Part shown: piece after piece, positions 5,961 to 12,520 of the stretch
Numbering within the stretch: position 1 is the first letter of the stretch
How the letters are laid out: the number at the start of each line of letters is the position of its first letter
Assembly: GCA_035457725.1 (NCBI GenBank)
Contig: DATIBC010000063.1
Location: 1 to 13,628, forward strand
Length of the DNA stretch: 13,628 nucleotides
Direction of reading: 5' to 3'
DNA from: DATFES01 sp035457725
GTDB taxonomy: Bacteria; Pseudomonadota; Alphaproteobacteria; CACIAM-22H2
Notes under the pieces: generated by a model
What the model saw: the letters and a program-made list of their open reading frames with translations, nothing else
Told to the model about the DNA's origin: nothing
Databases searched by the model: none
Position numbers and translations under genes: made by a program

Positions 5961-6595
5961 TTGCCGGAATCGGTGCTTTCGCCGCCGTTCTCGCATTGCC
6001 GGCGGCGCATGCCGCGCGATCGTTCGTCCGGACGCCGCCGCAGTCCACCGGCCCGTTTTACCCGCGGGACTTTCCGCTCGACCGCGACAACGATCTCGCG
6101 CGCGTCGCCGGGGCGCCGCAGGGCGCAAAGGGTACGATCGCGCATGTCGGCGGCCGCCTGCTCGACGAAGACGGCCGGGCGATCGCAGGCGCGCGGATCG
6201 AAATTTGGCAGTGCAACGCCTTCGGCCGCTATCACCATCCGGGAGACCGGCGCGACGCGCCGATTGATCCGGGGTTTCAGGGCTATGGCGAGACGGTCAG
6301 CGCGTCCGACGGCGCATACCGTTTCCGCACCATAAAGCCAGTGCCGTATCCCGGGCGCACGCCGCACATCCATTTTGCCATCACGGCGCCGGGCGAGCGT
6401 CGGCTGGTCACCCAGATGTACGTCGACGGCGCCCCGGAAAACGCGCGCGACTTCCTTCTCAACAGCATCCGCGACGACGCCCAGCGCCGCGCCATCACTG
6501 TCGCCTTCAATCCCAACGATTCGCTGGAGGCCGGCGCGCTCGCGGCGAGCTTCGACATCGTTCTCGCCCGCGACCCGCGCTTTCAGCCTGGCTGA
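5921..6595 (+). CDS. Exported intradiol ring-cleavage dioxygenase (protocatechuate 3,4-dioxygenase beta-like)
   Basis: Predicted Fe(III) intradiol dioxygenase of 224 residues that would open catecholic rings between the hydroxyls. The four expected iron ligands are present: Y104 (IWQCNAFGRYHH), Y143 (RTIKPVPYPGR), H149 and H151 (PHIHF). The core also shows GGRLLDEDGRAIAGARIEIWQ and GYGETVSASDGAYRFRTIKP. The N-terminus has SRRRVV followed by a hydrophobic stretch and an AHA cleavage-like site near residue 31, which fits a Tat signal and export, unlike the cytoplasmic PcaGH or CatA enzymes. ATG 5921 (or 5927) is the only sensible start; GGAGG at 5906-5910 lies ten bases upstream, inside the previous gene, which it overlaps by 40 bases. 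No catabolic partner genes are present. Substrate unknown; some exported homologues are annotated only as intradiol dioxygenase-like. Confidence 0.87.
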   Translation: MDMRGSRHSRRRVVAGIGAFAAVLALPAAHAARSFVRTPPQSTGPFYPRDFPLDRDNDLARVAGAPQGAKGTIAHVGGRLLDEDGRAIAGARIEIWQCNAFGRYHHPGDRRDAPIDPGFQGYGETVSASDGAYRFRTIKPVPYPGRTPHIHFAITAPGERRLVTQMYVDGAPENARDFLLNSIRDDAQRRAITVAFNPNDSLEAGALAASFDIVLARDPRFQPG

Positions 6596-6711
6596 CGCAA
6601 GGACTTGGAATTCGATTCAAAAGAATGGGAACGCCGCTTGAGCCGCGCGCCCTTCAACATACTCTGGGCGAGGGCATTCTTGTTCCTAGTCCCGAGCTTG
6701 TCGAGGGACGA

Positions 6712-6732
6712 AGGCGTGCTATTCGCACGCCT
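6712..6732. repeat. Hairpin within the REP-like cluster
   Basis: AGGCGTGC (6712-6719) and GCACGCCT (6725-6732) form a perfect 8-bp stem with a 5-base loop. It joins two mirror-image repeat halves: CGAGCTTGTCGAGGGACGA on the left and CCTCGGCAGGCTCGTGGCGA on the right, an arrangement like paired REP units. Confidence 0.7.
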
Positions 6733-6776
6733 CGGCAGGCTCGTGGCGAGGACTGATAAATATGCCCTCATAGGGC

Positions 6777-6794
6777 CGCGGCGCATGCGCCGCG
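6777..6794. repeat. Perfect 18-bp palindrome
   Basis: CGCGGCGCATGCGCCGCG is identical to its own reverse complement. A flanking GGG (6773-6775) can extend the pairing with CCC (6795-6797) across one bulged C. It lies between two hairpins of the REP-like cluster. Confidence 0.8.
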
Positions 6795-6887
6795 CCCTCA
6801 TCCTGAGCCGCGTGCCCATCCTCGATGCTTCGACAGGTTCAGCATGAGGATGGGCGTGCGAGGCGAAGGACGGATCATGAGGGCGCG
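6791..6887. repeat. Nested long inverted repeat, likely bidirectional transcription barrier
   Basis: Outer arms CGCGCCCTCAT (6791-6801) and ATGAGGGCGCG (6877-6887) match perfectly over 11 bp. Inside, GCCCATCCTC (6814-6823) pairs with GAGGATGGGC (6846-6855). The inner stem continues inwards as ATGCT/AGCAT past one bulged G and outwards by five pairs, two of them wobble (6809-6813 with 6856-6860). There is no T-run, so if it stops transcription it is not a textbook intrinsic terminator. Confidence 0.7.
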
Positions 6888-6917
6888 CGACATGATTACG
6901 CCAAAGCGGACCACGCT

Positions 6918-7256
6918 CTAAGAAACGCGCACGTTGACGCCGCGCGTCTGCAGCATTTCCTGGAGTTCGCCGGTCTCGAACATCTCGCGAATGATGTCGC
7001 AGCCGCCGACGAATTCGCCTTTGACGTAAAGCTGCGGGATGGTCGGCCAGCTCGAGAATTCCTTGATGCCCTGGCGGATCGCCGGATCCTGCAGCACGTC
7101 GATGCCCTTGAATTTGACGCCAAGGTGGGTCAGCACCTGCACCACGGCGGCTGAAAAGCCGCACTGCGGAAACACCGGCGAGCCCTTCATGTAGAGCACG
7201 ACGTCGTTCGACACGATGTCCTGCTTGATGCGGTCGATCACGGTCTGGTCGGTCAT
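6918..7256 (-). CDS. grxD: Monothiol CGFS glutaredoxin (Grx4/GrxD)
   Basis: A 112-residue monothiol glutaredoxin that binds a bridging [2Fe-2S] cluster with glutathione and takes part in Fe-S cluster delivery and iron sensing rather than dithiol reduction. Seen: K24 in LYMKGSP, the active site CGFS at 32-35, the cis-Pro motif WPTIPQLYVKGEF (70-82), and the glutathione-binding GGCDI (84-88). I chose ATG 7256, with GGGAG eight bases upstream and the family start MTDQTVIDRI. An alternative ATG at 7298 would overlap the bolA stop by four bases and add 14 residues. It is the last gene of the pur-bolA-grxD run, and BolA proteins are the established partners of CGFS glutaredoxins. No clean terminator follows; the palindromic cluster lies just beyond. 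Confidence 0.95.
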   Translation of the reverse strand: MTDQTVIDRIKQDIVSNDVVLYMKGSPVFPQCGFSAAVVQVLTHLGVKFKGIDVLQDPAIRQGIKEFSSWPTIPQLYVKGEFVGGCDIIREMFETGELQEMLQTRGVNVRVS

Positions 7257-7294
7257 CGGATAAGCTCCCGATTTGAAGAAATGGGCCGCCCCGC

Positions 7295-7534
7295 TCATGC
7301 CCCGTCGGGCACCGAGGTCTGCAGCGCCATGGCGTGCAACTCGCTGCCCATGCGTCCGCGCAACGCCTGATACACCATCTGGTGCTGCTGGACGCGCGTT
7401 TTGCCCTTGAACGACGCCGAAATCACGTGCGCAGCGTAATGGTCGCCGTCGCCGCGCAGGTCCTCGATGGCGACCTTAGCGTCCGGTATCGCCTCGCGGA
7501 TCAACCGCTCGATCTCGGCGGCGTGCATTGGCAT
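7295..7534 (-). CDS. bolA: BolA family protein
   Basis: A 79-residue BolA-fold protein (class II KH-like). Seen: GDGDHYAAHVISASFKGKTRVQQH at residues 28-51 and the conserved C-terminal MGSELHAMALQT with invariant-type H67. BolA proteins form [2Fe-2S]-bridged complexes with CGFS glutaredoxins, and grxD follows 38 bases downstream. I chose ATG 7534, which has AGGG nine bases upstream; ATG 7528 is possible but too far from that site. Length and sequence resemble the short alphaproteobacterial BolA group found in purL-bolA-grxD clusters, not the longer stress-morphogene BolA of E. coli. It follows purL by 44 bases. Confidence 0.92.
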   Translation of the reverse strand: MPMHAAEIERLIREAIPDAKVAIEDLRGDGDHYAAHVISASFKGKTRVQQHQMVYQALRGRMGSELHAMALQTSVPDGA

Positions 7535-7578
7535 CGCGATTAACCCTGAATTTTTTAATGATTCTCGATGCGCCAGCG

Positions 7579-9777
7579 TCACGGGCCGTTCATGAAACCG
7601 GGCAGCCAACTCTCGTGCGCCGCGCGCAACTCCTCAATCGATATAAGTGGCCGCCCATTGAGTGTCAAATCACCGGTGGCGGTGACGCGACCGAGCACGG
7701 TCGCCGGAATACCGCCCGCAACCGCCGCATCGACGATGACCGGAGCATCACGTGTGGCTAGTACGTAACGGGCTTGATCCTCGCCGAAAAGGAAGGCATG
7801 CGCCGGAGATTGGCCGGCTGACTCGATGGCGAAGCCGAGGTCGCCGGCGAGCGCCATCTCCGCCAGAGCGACCAGGAGACCGCCGTCCGACACGTCGTGG
7901 CACGCGCTCACGCGATCTTCGAGGATCATCCGACGCACGAAATCGCCGTTGCGCCGCTCAGCGGCGAGATCGACCGGCGGCGGCGCGCCCGCTCCGCGAC
8001 CGCACAGCTCGCGCAAATAGAGCGAGCACCCCAGCCATCCCTGCGTCTCGCCGATCAGCACGATTGCGTCGCCCGCCCGTTTGAAGGCGAGAGTCGCCAT
8101 TCTCGCGATGTCGTCGATGACACCGACGCCGCCGACGGCCGGCGCCGGTAGGATGGCCTGGCCGTTGGTCTCGTTGTAAAGCGACACGTTGCCCGATACG
8201 ACCGGGTAATCGAGCGCCCGGCATGCGGCCGCCATGCCTTTGATCGCTCCGGCGAACTGCCCCATGATTTCGGGCCGCTCGGGATTGCCGAAGTTCATGT
8301 TGTCGGTGATCGCCAGCGGCCGTGCGCCGACCGCGGTGAGATTACGCCAAGACTCGGCGACCGCCTGCGCGCCCCCGGCTTCGGGATCGGCATCGACGTA
8401 GCGCGGCGTGCAGTCGGTCGTGATGGCGAGCGCCTTGGCGCGTCCCGGAATTCGCACCACCGCCGCATCGCCTCCCGGCCGCTGCACCGTGTGGCCGCGC
8501 ACCAGATAGTCGTATTGCTCCCAGATCCAGCGCCGACTGGCGAGGTCGGGCGACGCCATCAACATCGCCAGCGCTCGGGCGGGCTCGAGATTTGGCACGT
8601 CGCCCGGCGCGATCTCCGGGCGCTTCGGCGCTCGAAGCCATGGCCGGTCGTATTCCGGCGCCTCGGTGGCGATGGGCGCCAGCGGTATTTCGGCCTCCAC
8701 TCGGCCGCTTTTCCTGACGACGATCCTGCCGCTTTCGGTCACGCGGCCGATGGTGACGCAATCGAGCTCATACTTGTCGAAGATGCGCCGCGCCAGGGCC
8801 TCGCGCTCCGGCTTCAAGATCATCAACATCCGCTCCTGGCTCTCGGAGAGCATGATCTCGTACGCCGACATGCTCGGCTCGCGCGTCGGCACTCGGTCGA
8901 GATCGAGCTCGATACCGAGGCCGCCCTTGCCCGCCATCTCGACCGATGAGGACGTAAGGCCGGCCGCACCCATGTCCTGAATGGCGACGATGGCGTCGGT
9001 CTCCATCAGTTCGAGACACGCTTCGATCAGCAGTTTCTCGGTGAACGGGTCGCCGACCTGCACGGTCGGCCGCTTTTCGTCCGATTTCTCGTCGAACTCG
9101 GCGGATGCCATGGTCGCGCCGTGAATGCCGTCGCGTCCGGTCTTGGCGCCGACATAGACGACGGGGTTCCCCGGACCGGCGGCGGCCGAATAGAAGATGC
9201 GGTCACTGCGCGCCAGTCCGACGGTCATCGCATTGACCAGGCAATTGCCGTTGTACGAGGCGTGAAAATTGGTCTCGCCGCCGACCGTCGGCACGCCGAC
9301 GCAATTGCCATAGCCGCCGATCCCGGCAACGACGCCGGCCACGAGATGACGCGTCTTGGGATGCGCCGGATCGCCAAAGCGCAGCGCGTTCATGTTGGCG
9401 ATCGGCCGCGCCCCCATGGTGAACACGTCGCGCAGGATGCCCCCGACCCCCGTCGCCGCGCCCTGATACGGCTCGATGAACGACGGATGGTTGTGGCTCT
9501 CCATCTTAAAGACCACGGCCTCGCCGTCGCCGATGTCGATGACCCCGGCGTTTTCGCCTGGCCCGCAGATCACCCATGGCGCCATGGTCGGCAGCGTTTT
9601 CAGCCATTTCTTCGACGATTTGTAGGAACAATGCTCGCTCCACATGACCGAGAAGATTCCGAGCTCGGTCAAGCTGGGTTCGCGGCCCAGGATGGCGACG
9701 ACGCGATCGTATTCCTCGTCGCTCAGGCCCATCAGATCGTTCGGACGGGCCTTGGGCGTCGCCGCACGCGCGCTCAC
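7579..9777 (-). CDS. purL: Phosphoribosylformylglycinamidine synthase, PurL subunit (short form)
   Basis: The ATP-dependent catalytic subunit of FGAM synthase, which converts FGAR to FGAM in purine synthesis using ammonia from PurQ. The product has 732 residues, the short PurL type that needs PurS and PurQ, unlike the about 1300-residue fused enzyme of E. coli. Seen: MWSEHCSYKSSKKWL at 45-59 with likely catalytic H49, KMESHNHPSF (91-100) followed by IEPYQGAATGVGGILRD, IQDMGAAGLTSSSVEMAGKG, NMNFGNPERPEIMGQF, and VSACHDVSDGGLLVALAEMA near the C-terminus. I chose GTG 9777 because it overlaps the purQ stop as GTGA and is followed closely by the conserved LSDEEYDRV. The frame stays open far upstream through purQ, but that extension is not coding. 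Confidence 0.97.
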   Translation of the reverse strand: MSARAATPKARPNDLMGLSDEEYDRVVAILGREPSLTELGIFSVMWSEHCSYKSSKKWLKTLPTMAPWVICGPGENAGVIDIGDGEAVVFKMESHNHPSFIEPYQGAATGVGGILRDVFTMGARPIANMNALRFGDPAHPKTRHLVAGVVAGIGGYGNCVGVPTVGGETNFHASYNGNCLVNAMTVGLARSDRIFYSAAAGPGNPVVYVGAKTGRDGIHGATMASAEFDEKSDEKRPTVQVGDPFTEKLLIEACLELMETDAIVAIQDMGAAGLTSSSVEMAGKGGLGIELDLDRVPTREPSMSAYEIMLSESQERMLMILKPEREALARRIFDKYELDCVTIGRVTESGRIVVRKSGRVEAEIPLAPIATEAPEYDRPWLRAPKRPEIAPGDVPNLEPARALAMLMASPDLASRRWIWEQYDYLVRGHTVQRPGGDAAVVRIPGRAKALAITTDCTPRYVDADPEAGGAQAVAESWRNLTAVGARPLAITDNMNFGNPERPEIMGQFAGAIKGMAAACRALDYPVVSGNVSLYNETNGQAILPAPAVGGVGVIDDIARMATLAFKRAGDAIVLIGETQGWLGCSLYLRELCGRGAGAPPPVDLAAERRNGDFVRRMILEDRVSACHDVSDGGLLVALAEMALAGDLGFAIESAGQSPAHAFLFGEDQARYVLATRDAPVIVDAAVAGGIPATVLGRVTATGDLTLNGRPLISIEELRAAHESWLPGFMNGP

Positions 9778-10463
9778 GCGAACGCGTCCGCCAGCGATTC
9801 GAAGAGGCCGCAGCCGCCGATCGCGCCCAACGCCGAATCGGTGGCGTTCTCGGGATGCGGCATCAGGCCCAGCACGTTCTTCGTGTCGTTGAAGATGCCG
9901 GCGATGTTGCGCGCCGAGCCGTTGGGATTGTGCGCCGCGTCGAGCGCGCCGGCGGCCGAGCAGTAGCGGAACGCGACCTGGCCCCGGTCCTCGATGCGAT
10001 CGAGCGTCGCCGGGTCGGCGAAGTAATTGCCGTCGTGATGCGCCACCGGCACCTTGATCACGGCGCCCGTGGCGTAGCGCTGGGTGAACAGACTCTGGCT
10101 GGTCTCGACGCGCAGGTGGATGTCGCGGCAGCAGAATCTCAGCGATGCGTTCGAAAGCAACACGCCCGGCAGCAACCCGGCCTCGCACAGTGTCTGGAAA
10201 CCATTGCATATGCCGAGCACCGCCACGCCTTTACCGGCCTCGGCCGCGATCTCGCGCATGATCGGCGAGCGCGCCGCCATCGCGCCGCAGCGCAAATAGT
10301 CGCCATAGGAGAACCCGCCCGGCAGCACGATCAAGTCGACTGCGGGCAATTCGCTGTCGCGATGCCAGACCATCGCTGGCGTACGGCCGGTCGTGCGCTC
10401 GAGCGCATCGGCGACGTCTTGCTCGCGATTCGACCCCGGAAATACGACGACGGCGGTTTTCAT
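9774..10463 (-). CDS. purQ: Phosphoribosylformylglycinamidine synthase, glutaminase subunit PurQ
   Basis: A class I glutamine amidotransferase of 229 residues that releases ammonia from glutamine for PurL. The catalytic triad is visible: C86 in VLGICNGFQTL, H203 and E205 in LMPHPEN. The oxyanion region LPGGFSYGDYLRCGA (47-61) is also present. ATG 10463 gives the canonical start MKTAVVVFPGSN and overlaps the purS stop by four bases (ATGA); its own stop overlaps purL (GTGA). These overlaps should keep the PurS, PurQ and PurL subunits in balanced supply. Confidence 0.97.
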   Translation of the reverse strand: MKTAVVVFPGSNREQDVADALERTTGRTPAMVWHRDSELPAVDLIVLPGGFSYGDYLRCGAMAARSPIMREIAAEAGKGVAVLGICNGFQTLCEAGLLPGVLLSNASLRFCCRDIHLRVETSQSLFTQRYATGAVIKVPVAHHDGNYFADPATLDRIEDRGQVAFRYCSAAGALDAAHNPNGSARNIAGIFNDTKNVLGLMPHPENATDSALGAIGGCGLFESLADAFA

Positions 10464-10702
10464 CCGACCAGCTCGATCGCGTAGTTCTCGATCACGGTGT
10501 TGGCCAGCAGCTTCTCGCACATCTGCTTGACCGCCCGCTCCGCCGCGGCTCGGTCTTCCTCGGCCAATTCGATCTCGATGTACTTGCCCTGACGCACGTC
10601 GCCGACGCCGGCGAAGCCGAGGTTTTCGAGCGCGTGCGCGATCGCCTTGCCTTGCGGATCGAGTACGCCGGTCTTGAGGGTGACGTGAACCTTCGCCTTC
10701 AT
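10460..10702 (-). CDS. purS: Phosphoribosylformylglycinamidine synthase subunit PurS
   Basis: An 80-residue structural subunit that brings PurQ and PurL together in the three-part FGAM synthase. Seen: the N-terminal strand KAKVHVTLKTGVLDPQGKAI, the middle GFAGVGDVRQGKYIEIEL and the end CEKLLANTVIENYAIEL, all typical of PurS. ATG 10702 overlaps the purC stop (ATGA) and gives the canonical start. A longer frame running to 10852 lies inside purC and is rejected. Confidence 0.96.
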   Translation of the reverse strand: MKAKVHVTLKTGVLDPQGKAIAHALENLGFAGVGDVRQGKYIEIELAEEDRAAAERAVKQMCEKLLANTVIENYAIELVG

Positions 10703-11463
10703 TGCATCGTCTTTGGGCCCTTGAGGTCGCGAGGGCCGCCCTCGGGCAGGATGCCGAGGCGGCGCGCGACTTCCTGATACGCTTCCTCGACCTGGCCCAG
10801 GTCGCGACGGAAGCGGTCCTTGTCGAGCTTTTCGCCGGTCTTCACGTCCCACAGCCGACAGGTGTCGGGACTGATCTCGTCGGCCAGCACAATCTGCATT
10901 TCGTCATCGGTCCATAGACGGCCGAACTCGATCTTGAAATCGACCAGGCGCAGGCCGACGCCGAGAAACAGACCGAGCAGGAAATCATTGATGCGCAGCG
11001 CCAGCGCCATCATGTCGTCGAGGTCCTGGGTATTGGCCCAGCCGAACGCGGTGATGTGCTCCTCCGACACCATCGGATCGCCGAGCTGATCGCTCTTGTA
11101 ATAGTACTCGACGATCGAACGCGACAGAGCCTGGCCCTCGGGCACGCCGAAGCGCTCCGAAAAACTCCCCGCTGCGACGTTGCGCACCACGACCTCGATC
11201 GGAATGATCTCGACCTCGCGTACCAGCTGCTCGCGCATGTTGAGCCGTCGCACGAAATGCGTCGGTACGCCGATCTCACCGAGCCGCGTCATCAAATATT
11301 CCGAGATGCGGTTGTTCAGCACTCCCTTGCCGGTGATCACGCCGCGCTTCTTGGCGTTGAACGCGGTGGCGTCGTCCTTGAAATACTGCACGACAGTACC
11401 CGGCTCGGGACCCTCGAAGAGGATCTTCGCCTTGCCTTCGTAGATCTGTCGACGTCGGGTCAT
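10699..11463 (-). CDS. purC: SAICAR synthase (phosphoribosylaminoimidazole-succinocarboxamide synthase)
   Basis: Joins CAIR and aspartate with ATP to give SAICAR; PurB, partly present at the right edge, acts on the product. It has 254 residues, standard length. Seen: RRQIYEGKAKILFEGP (4-19), FKDDATAFNAKKRGVITGKGVLNN (28-51), the VVRNVAAGSFSERFG segment, and the ATP/aspartate region LVDFKIEFGR followed by LADEISPDTCRLWD. ATG 11463 gives the usual start (MTRRRQIYEGKAK). No Shine-Dalgarno sequence is visible; instead a small hairpin (11471-11494) sits just upstream of the start. It is the first gene of the purCSQL-bolA-grxD run, 149 bases downstream of the NRDE gene. Confidence 0.97.
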   Translation of the reverse strand: MTRRRQIYEGKAKILFEGPEPGTVVQYFKDDATAFNAKKRGVITGKGVLNNRISEYLMTRLGEIGVPTHFVRRLNMREQLVREVEIIPIEVVVRNVAAGSFSERFGVPEGQALSRSIVEYYYKSDQLGDPMVSEEHITAFGWANTQDLDDMMALALRINDFLLGLFLGVGLRLVDFKIEFGRLWTDDEMQIVLADEISPDTCRLWDVKTGEKLDKDRFRRDLGQVEEAYQEVARRLGILPEGGPRDLKGPKTMQ

Positions 11464-11470
11464 GGTGATT

Positions 11471-11494
11471 GGGCATGCCGTTCGGTGAATGCCC
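11471..11494 (-). promoter_or_regulatory. Hairpin just upstream of the purC start codon
   Basis: GGGCAT (11471-11476) and ATGCCC (11489-11494) form a 6-bp stem, with CCG/CGG able to pair inside. It ends seven bases before the purC ATG, where a Shine-Dalgarno sequence would normally lie, and none is seen. It could modulate translation, or be chance in a GC-rich leader. Confidence 0.35.
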
Positions 11495-11562
11495 CGATCG
11501 AGCGCGCACCCAGCGACGCATCGAGGCGTGCGGACGGCAACCGGCGCCCGCGTCGGAGCCCT

Positions 11563-11591
11563 TATATATCGCCCTCGTCGCTCAGCCGCAA
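11563..11591 (-). promoter_or_regulatory. Candidate promoter for the purCSQL-bolA-grxD operon
   Basis: On the minus strand TTGCGG (11591-11586) is separated by 17 bp from TATATA (11568-11563), followed by AGGGC. This would give a leader of about 95 bases before purC. The TATATA run stands out in a GC-rich gap of 149 bases. No PurR box or riboswitch is recognisable. Confidence 0.6.
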
Positions 11592-11612
11592 CGGCGTGGA
11601 ACTGCAGCGAAT

Positions 11613-12374
11613 TCAGAGTGTTATGCGGTAGAAATTCGACGAATCGGGGGGCGCGGCGGAGAACCGCCAGATTGGCTTGGCGTCGGCCGAGCGCTCGACC
11701 GACGGCAGCGCGATCAGCGACGAAGACATGGTGCCGAAACCGGTGTCGGTGACGATGCTCATCGCGCCATGCGGGCCAGCGTCGGGTTCGGCGTCGCGGC
11801 TCGACAGCAGGCTCTCCCAATCCGTCCAATCGTCGCCATCGGGCTCGGGCACGCGCGCGCCCGCGAAGCGCGGCAGATGAAAACGGATGCGCGCGCTTTC
11901 GATGTCGTTGCGGTCGCGTCCGGTGATCATCGACAGCCCTTCAGGTACCTCGGCGATCGCCACGCGCGCTGTGTCGGCTTCGCCGAACGATTTGATCCAA
12001 AAGGCGTCGCGGTTGTCGGCGATCACCATGTTGAAGGCGCGGTAGGCTTTGGCATTGAGACCCGACAACGCATCGACGGCGGCGACGGCATCGGAGTGGT
12101 CGAGCGCCTCTAACACCAGCTCGCCGCGCGACCGCAGCCCGGGCAGCGGTCCGAGCGTGCCAGGACGATTGAGCACCGCAGCCAGCACGCCGTCATCGTT
12201 GAGGCCAAGCCATGTGCCGCCGGCGAGCAGGTCGAGGCCGCCAGTAACGTACGGTCGGTCGCGCCAGTGGCGCGCCGGCGGTCTCCACGGACGGTCACGC
12301 ATCTCGTCGCGGTTGGAGGCGAAGATGAGCGGCCACGCGTGGCCGGGACGGCGAAAAATTACGACGGTGCACAT
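11613..12374 (-). CDS. NRDE / TANGO2 family protein
   Basis: A 253-residue member of the NRDE (DUF833, TANGO2-like) family. Seen: the N-terminal MCTVVIF with C2, which in the family is conserved and resembles an Ntn-hydrolase nucleophile; the name-giving NRDE at residues 21-24 after LIFAS; TGGLDLLAGGTWLGLND (44-60); and FNMVIADN about two-fifths along. The biochemical role is unsettled; eukaryotic TANGO2 has been linked to lipid, CoA and haem handling. ATG 12374 places C2 where the family needs it; no good ribosome binding site is seen. It lies upstream of purC on the same strand and divergent from the zeta-subunit gene. Whether it is co-transcribed with pur is unclear because a promoter candidate separates them. 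Confidence 0.86.
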   Translation of the reverse strand: MCTVVIFRRPGHAWPLIFASNRDEMRDRPWRPPARHWRDRPYVTGGLDLLAGGTWLGLNDDGVLAAVLNRPGTLGPLPGLRSRGELVLEALDHSDAVAAVDALSGLNAKAYRAFNMVIADNRDAFWIKSFGEADTARVAIAEVPEGLSMITGRDRNDIESARIRFHLPRFAGARVPEPDGDDWTDWESLLSSRDAEPDAGPHGAMSIVTDTGFGTMSSSLIALPSVERSADAKPIWRFSAAPPDSSNFYRITL

Positions 12375-12442
12375 AGTTACACGGGGAGTCCGGCGCGCAT
12401 CCGATCCCGCATTTGCCACTACAAAGGCTGTCCATCTACAGG

Positions 12443-12448
12443 TATAAG
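12443..12448 (+). promoter_or_regulatory. Possible -10 box for the zeta-subunit gene
   Basis: TATAAG at 12443-12448 is followed by the GC-rich GGGCCCCGCGCG, a pattern similar to the other promoters in the window. No convincing -35 box at 16-18 bp spacing is seen (TTGCCA at 12413-12418 is 24 bp away). The complementary strand reads TATACC here, so it could equally serve the divergent NRDE gene. Confidence 0.3.
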
Positions 12449-12520
12449 GGGCCCCGCGCGCCGGCAAGCGCCAAAAACGGGTTGCCGGTATTCCGGAATG
12501 GCAAATGCACGAGGCTCGCG

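Larger units (their letters stand above)
6596..6917. repeat. Gene-free interval with REP-like palindromic repeats
   Basis: This 322-base gap separates the plus-strand dioxygenase from the convergent grxD and holds no credible gene. From about 6661 to 6890 it is dense in inverted repeats: GTCCC/GGGAC around GAGCTTGTCGA (6689-6709), AGGCGTGC/GCACGCCT (6712-6719, 6725-6732), an 18-bp perfect palindrome (6777-6794), and a nested hairpin (6791-6887). The GAGCTTGTCGA, CTTCGACAGGTTCAG and CTCATCCTGAG pieces resemble intergenic REP-type repeats common in GC-rich Proteobacteria. The structures could end transcription from both sides. At 6596-6660 I see nothing identifiable. Confidence 0.75.

Noticed and set aside
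6605..6847. 80-residue plus-strand frame in the repeat cluster
   Set aside because: It is mostly a translation of REP-like palindromes and has no ribosome binding site or recognisable domain.
6661..6890. CRISPR array
   Set aside because: The repeats are heterogeneous palindromes without regular unit length or unique spacers, and no cas gene is present.
6583..7164. 193-residue minus-strand frame across the repeats and the grxD end
   Set aside because: It overlaps grxD in another frame and otherwise reads through repeat DNA; grxD motifs show which frame is real.
9778..10209. Upstream extension of the purL frame through purQ
   Set aside because: The extension is an out-of-frame reading of purQ; GTG 9777 with its 4-base overlap is the sensible start, so a fusion is not supported.
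11464..11560. Purine riboswitch ahead of purC
   Set aside because: I could not find the three-way-junction core or the conserved loop sequences; only a short hairpin is visible.
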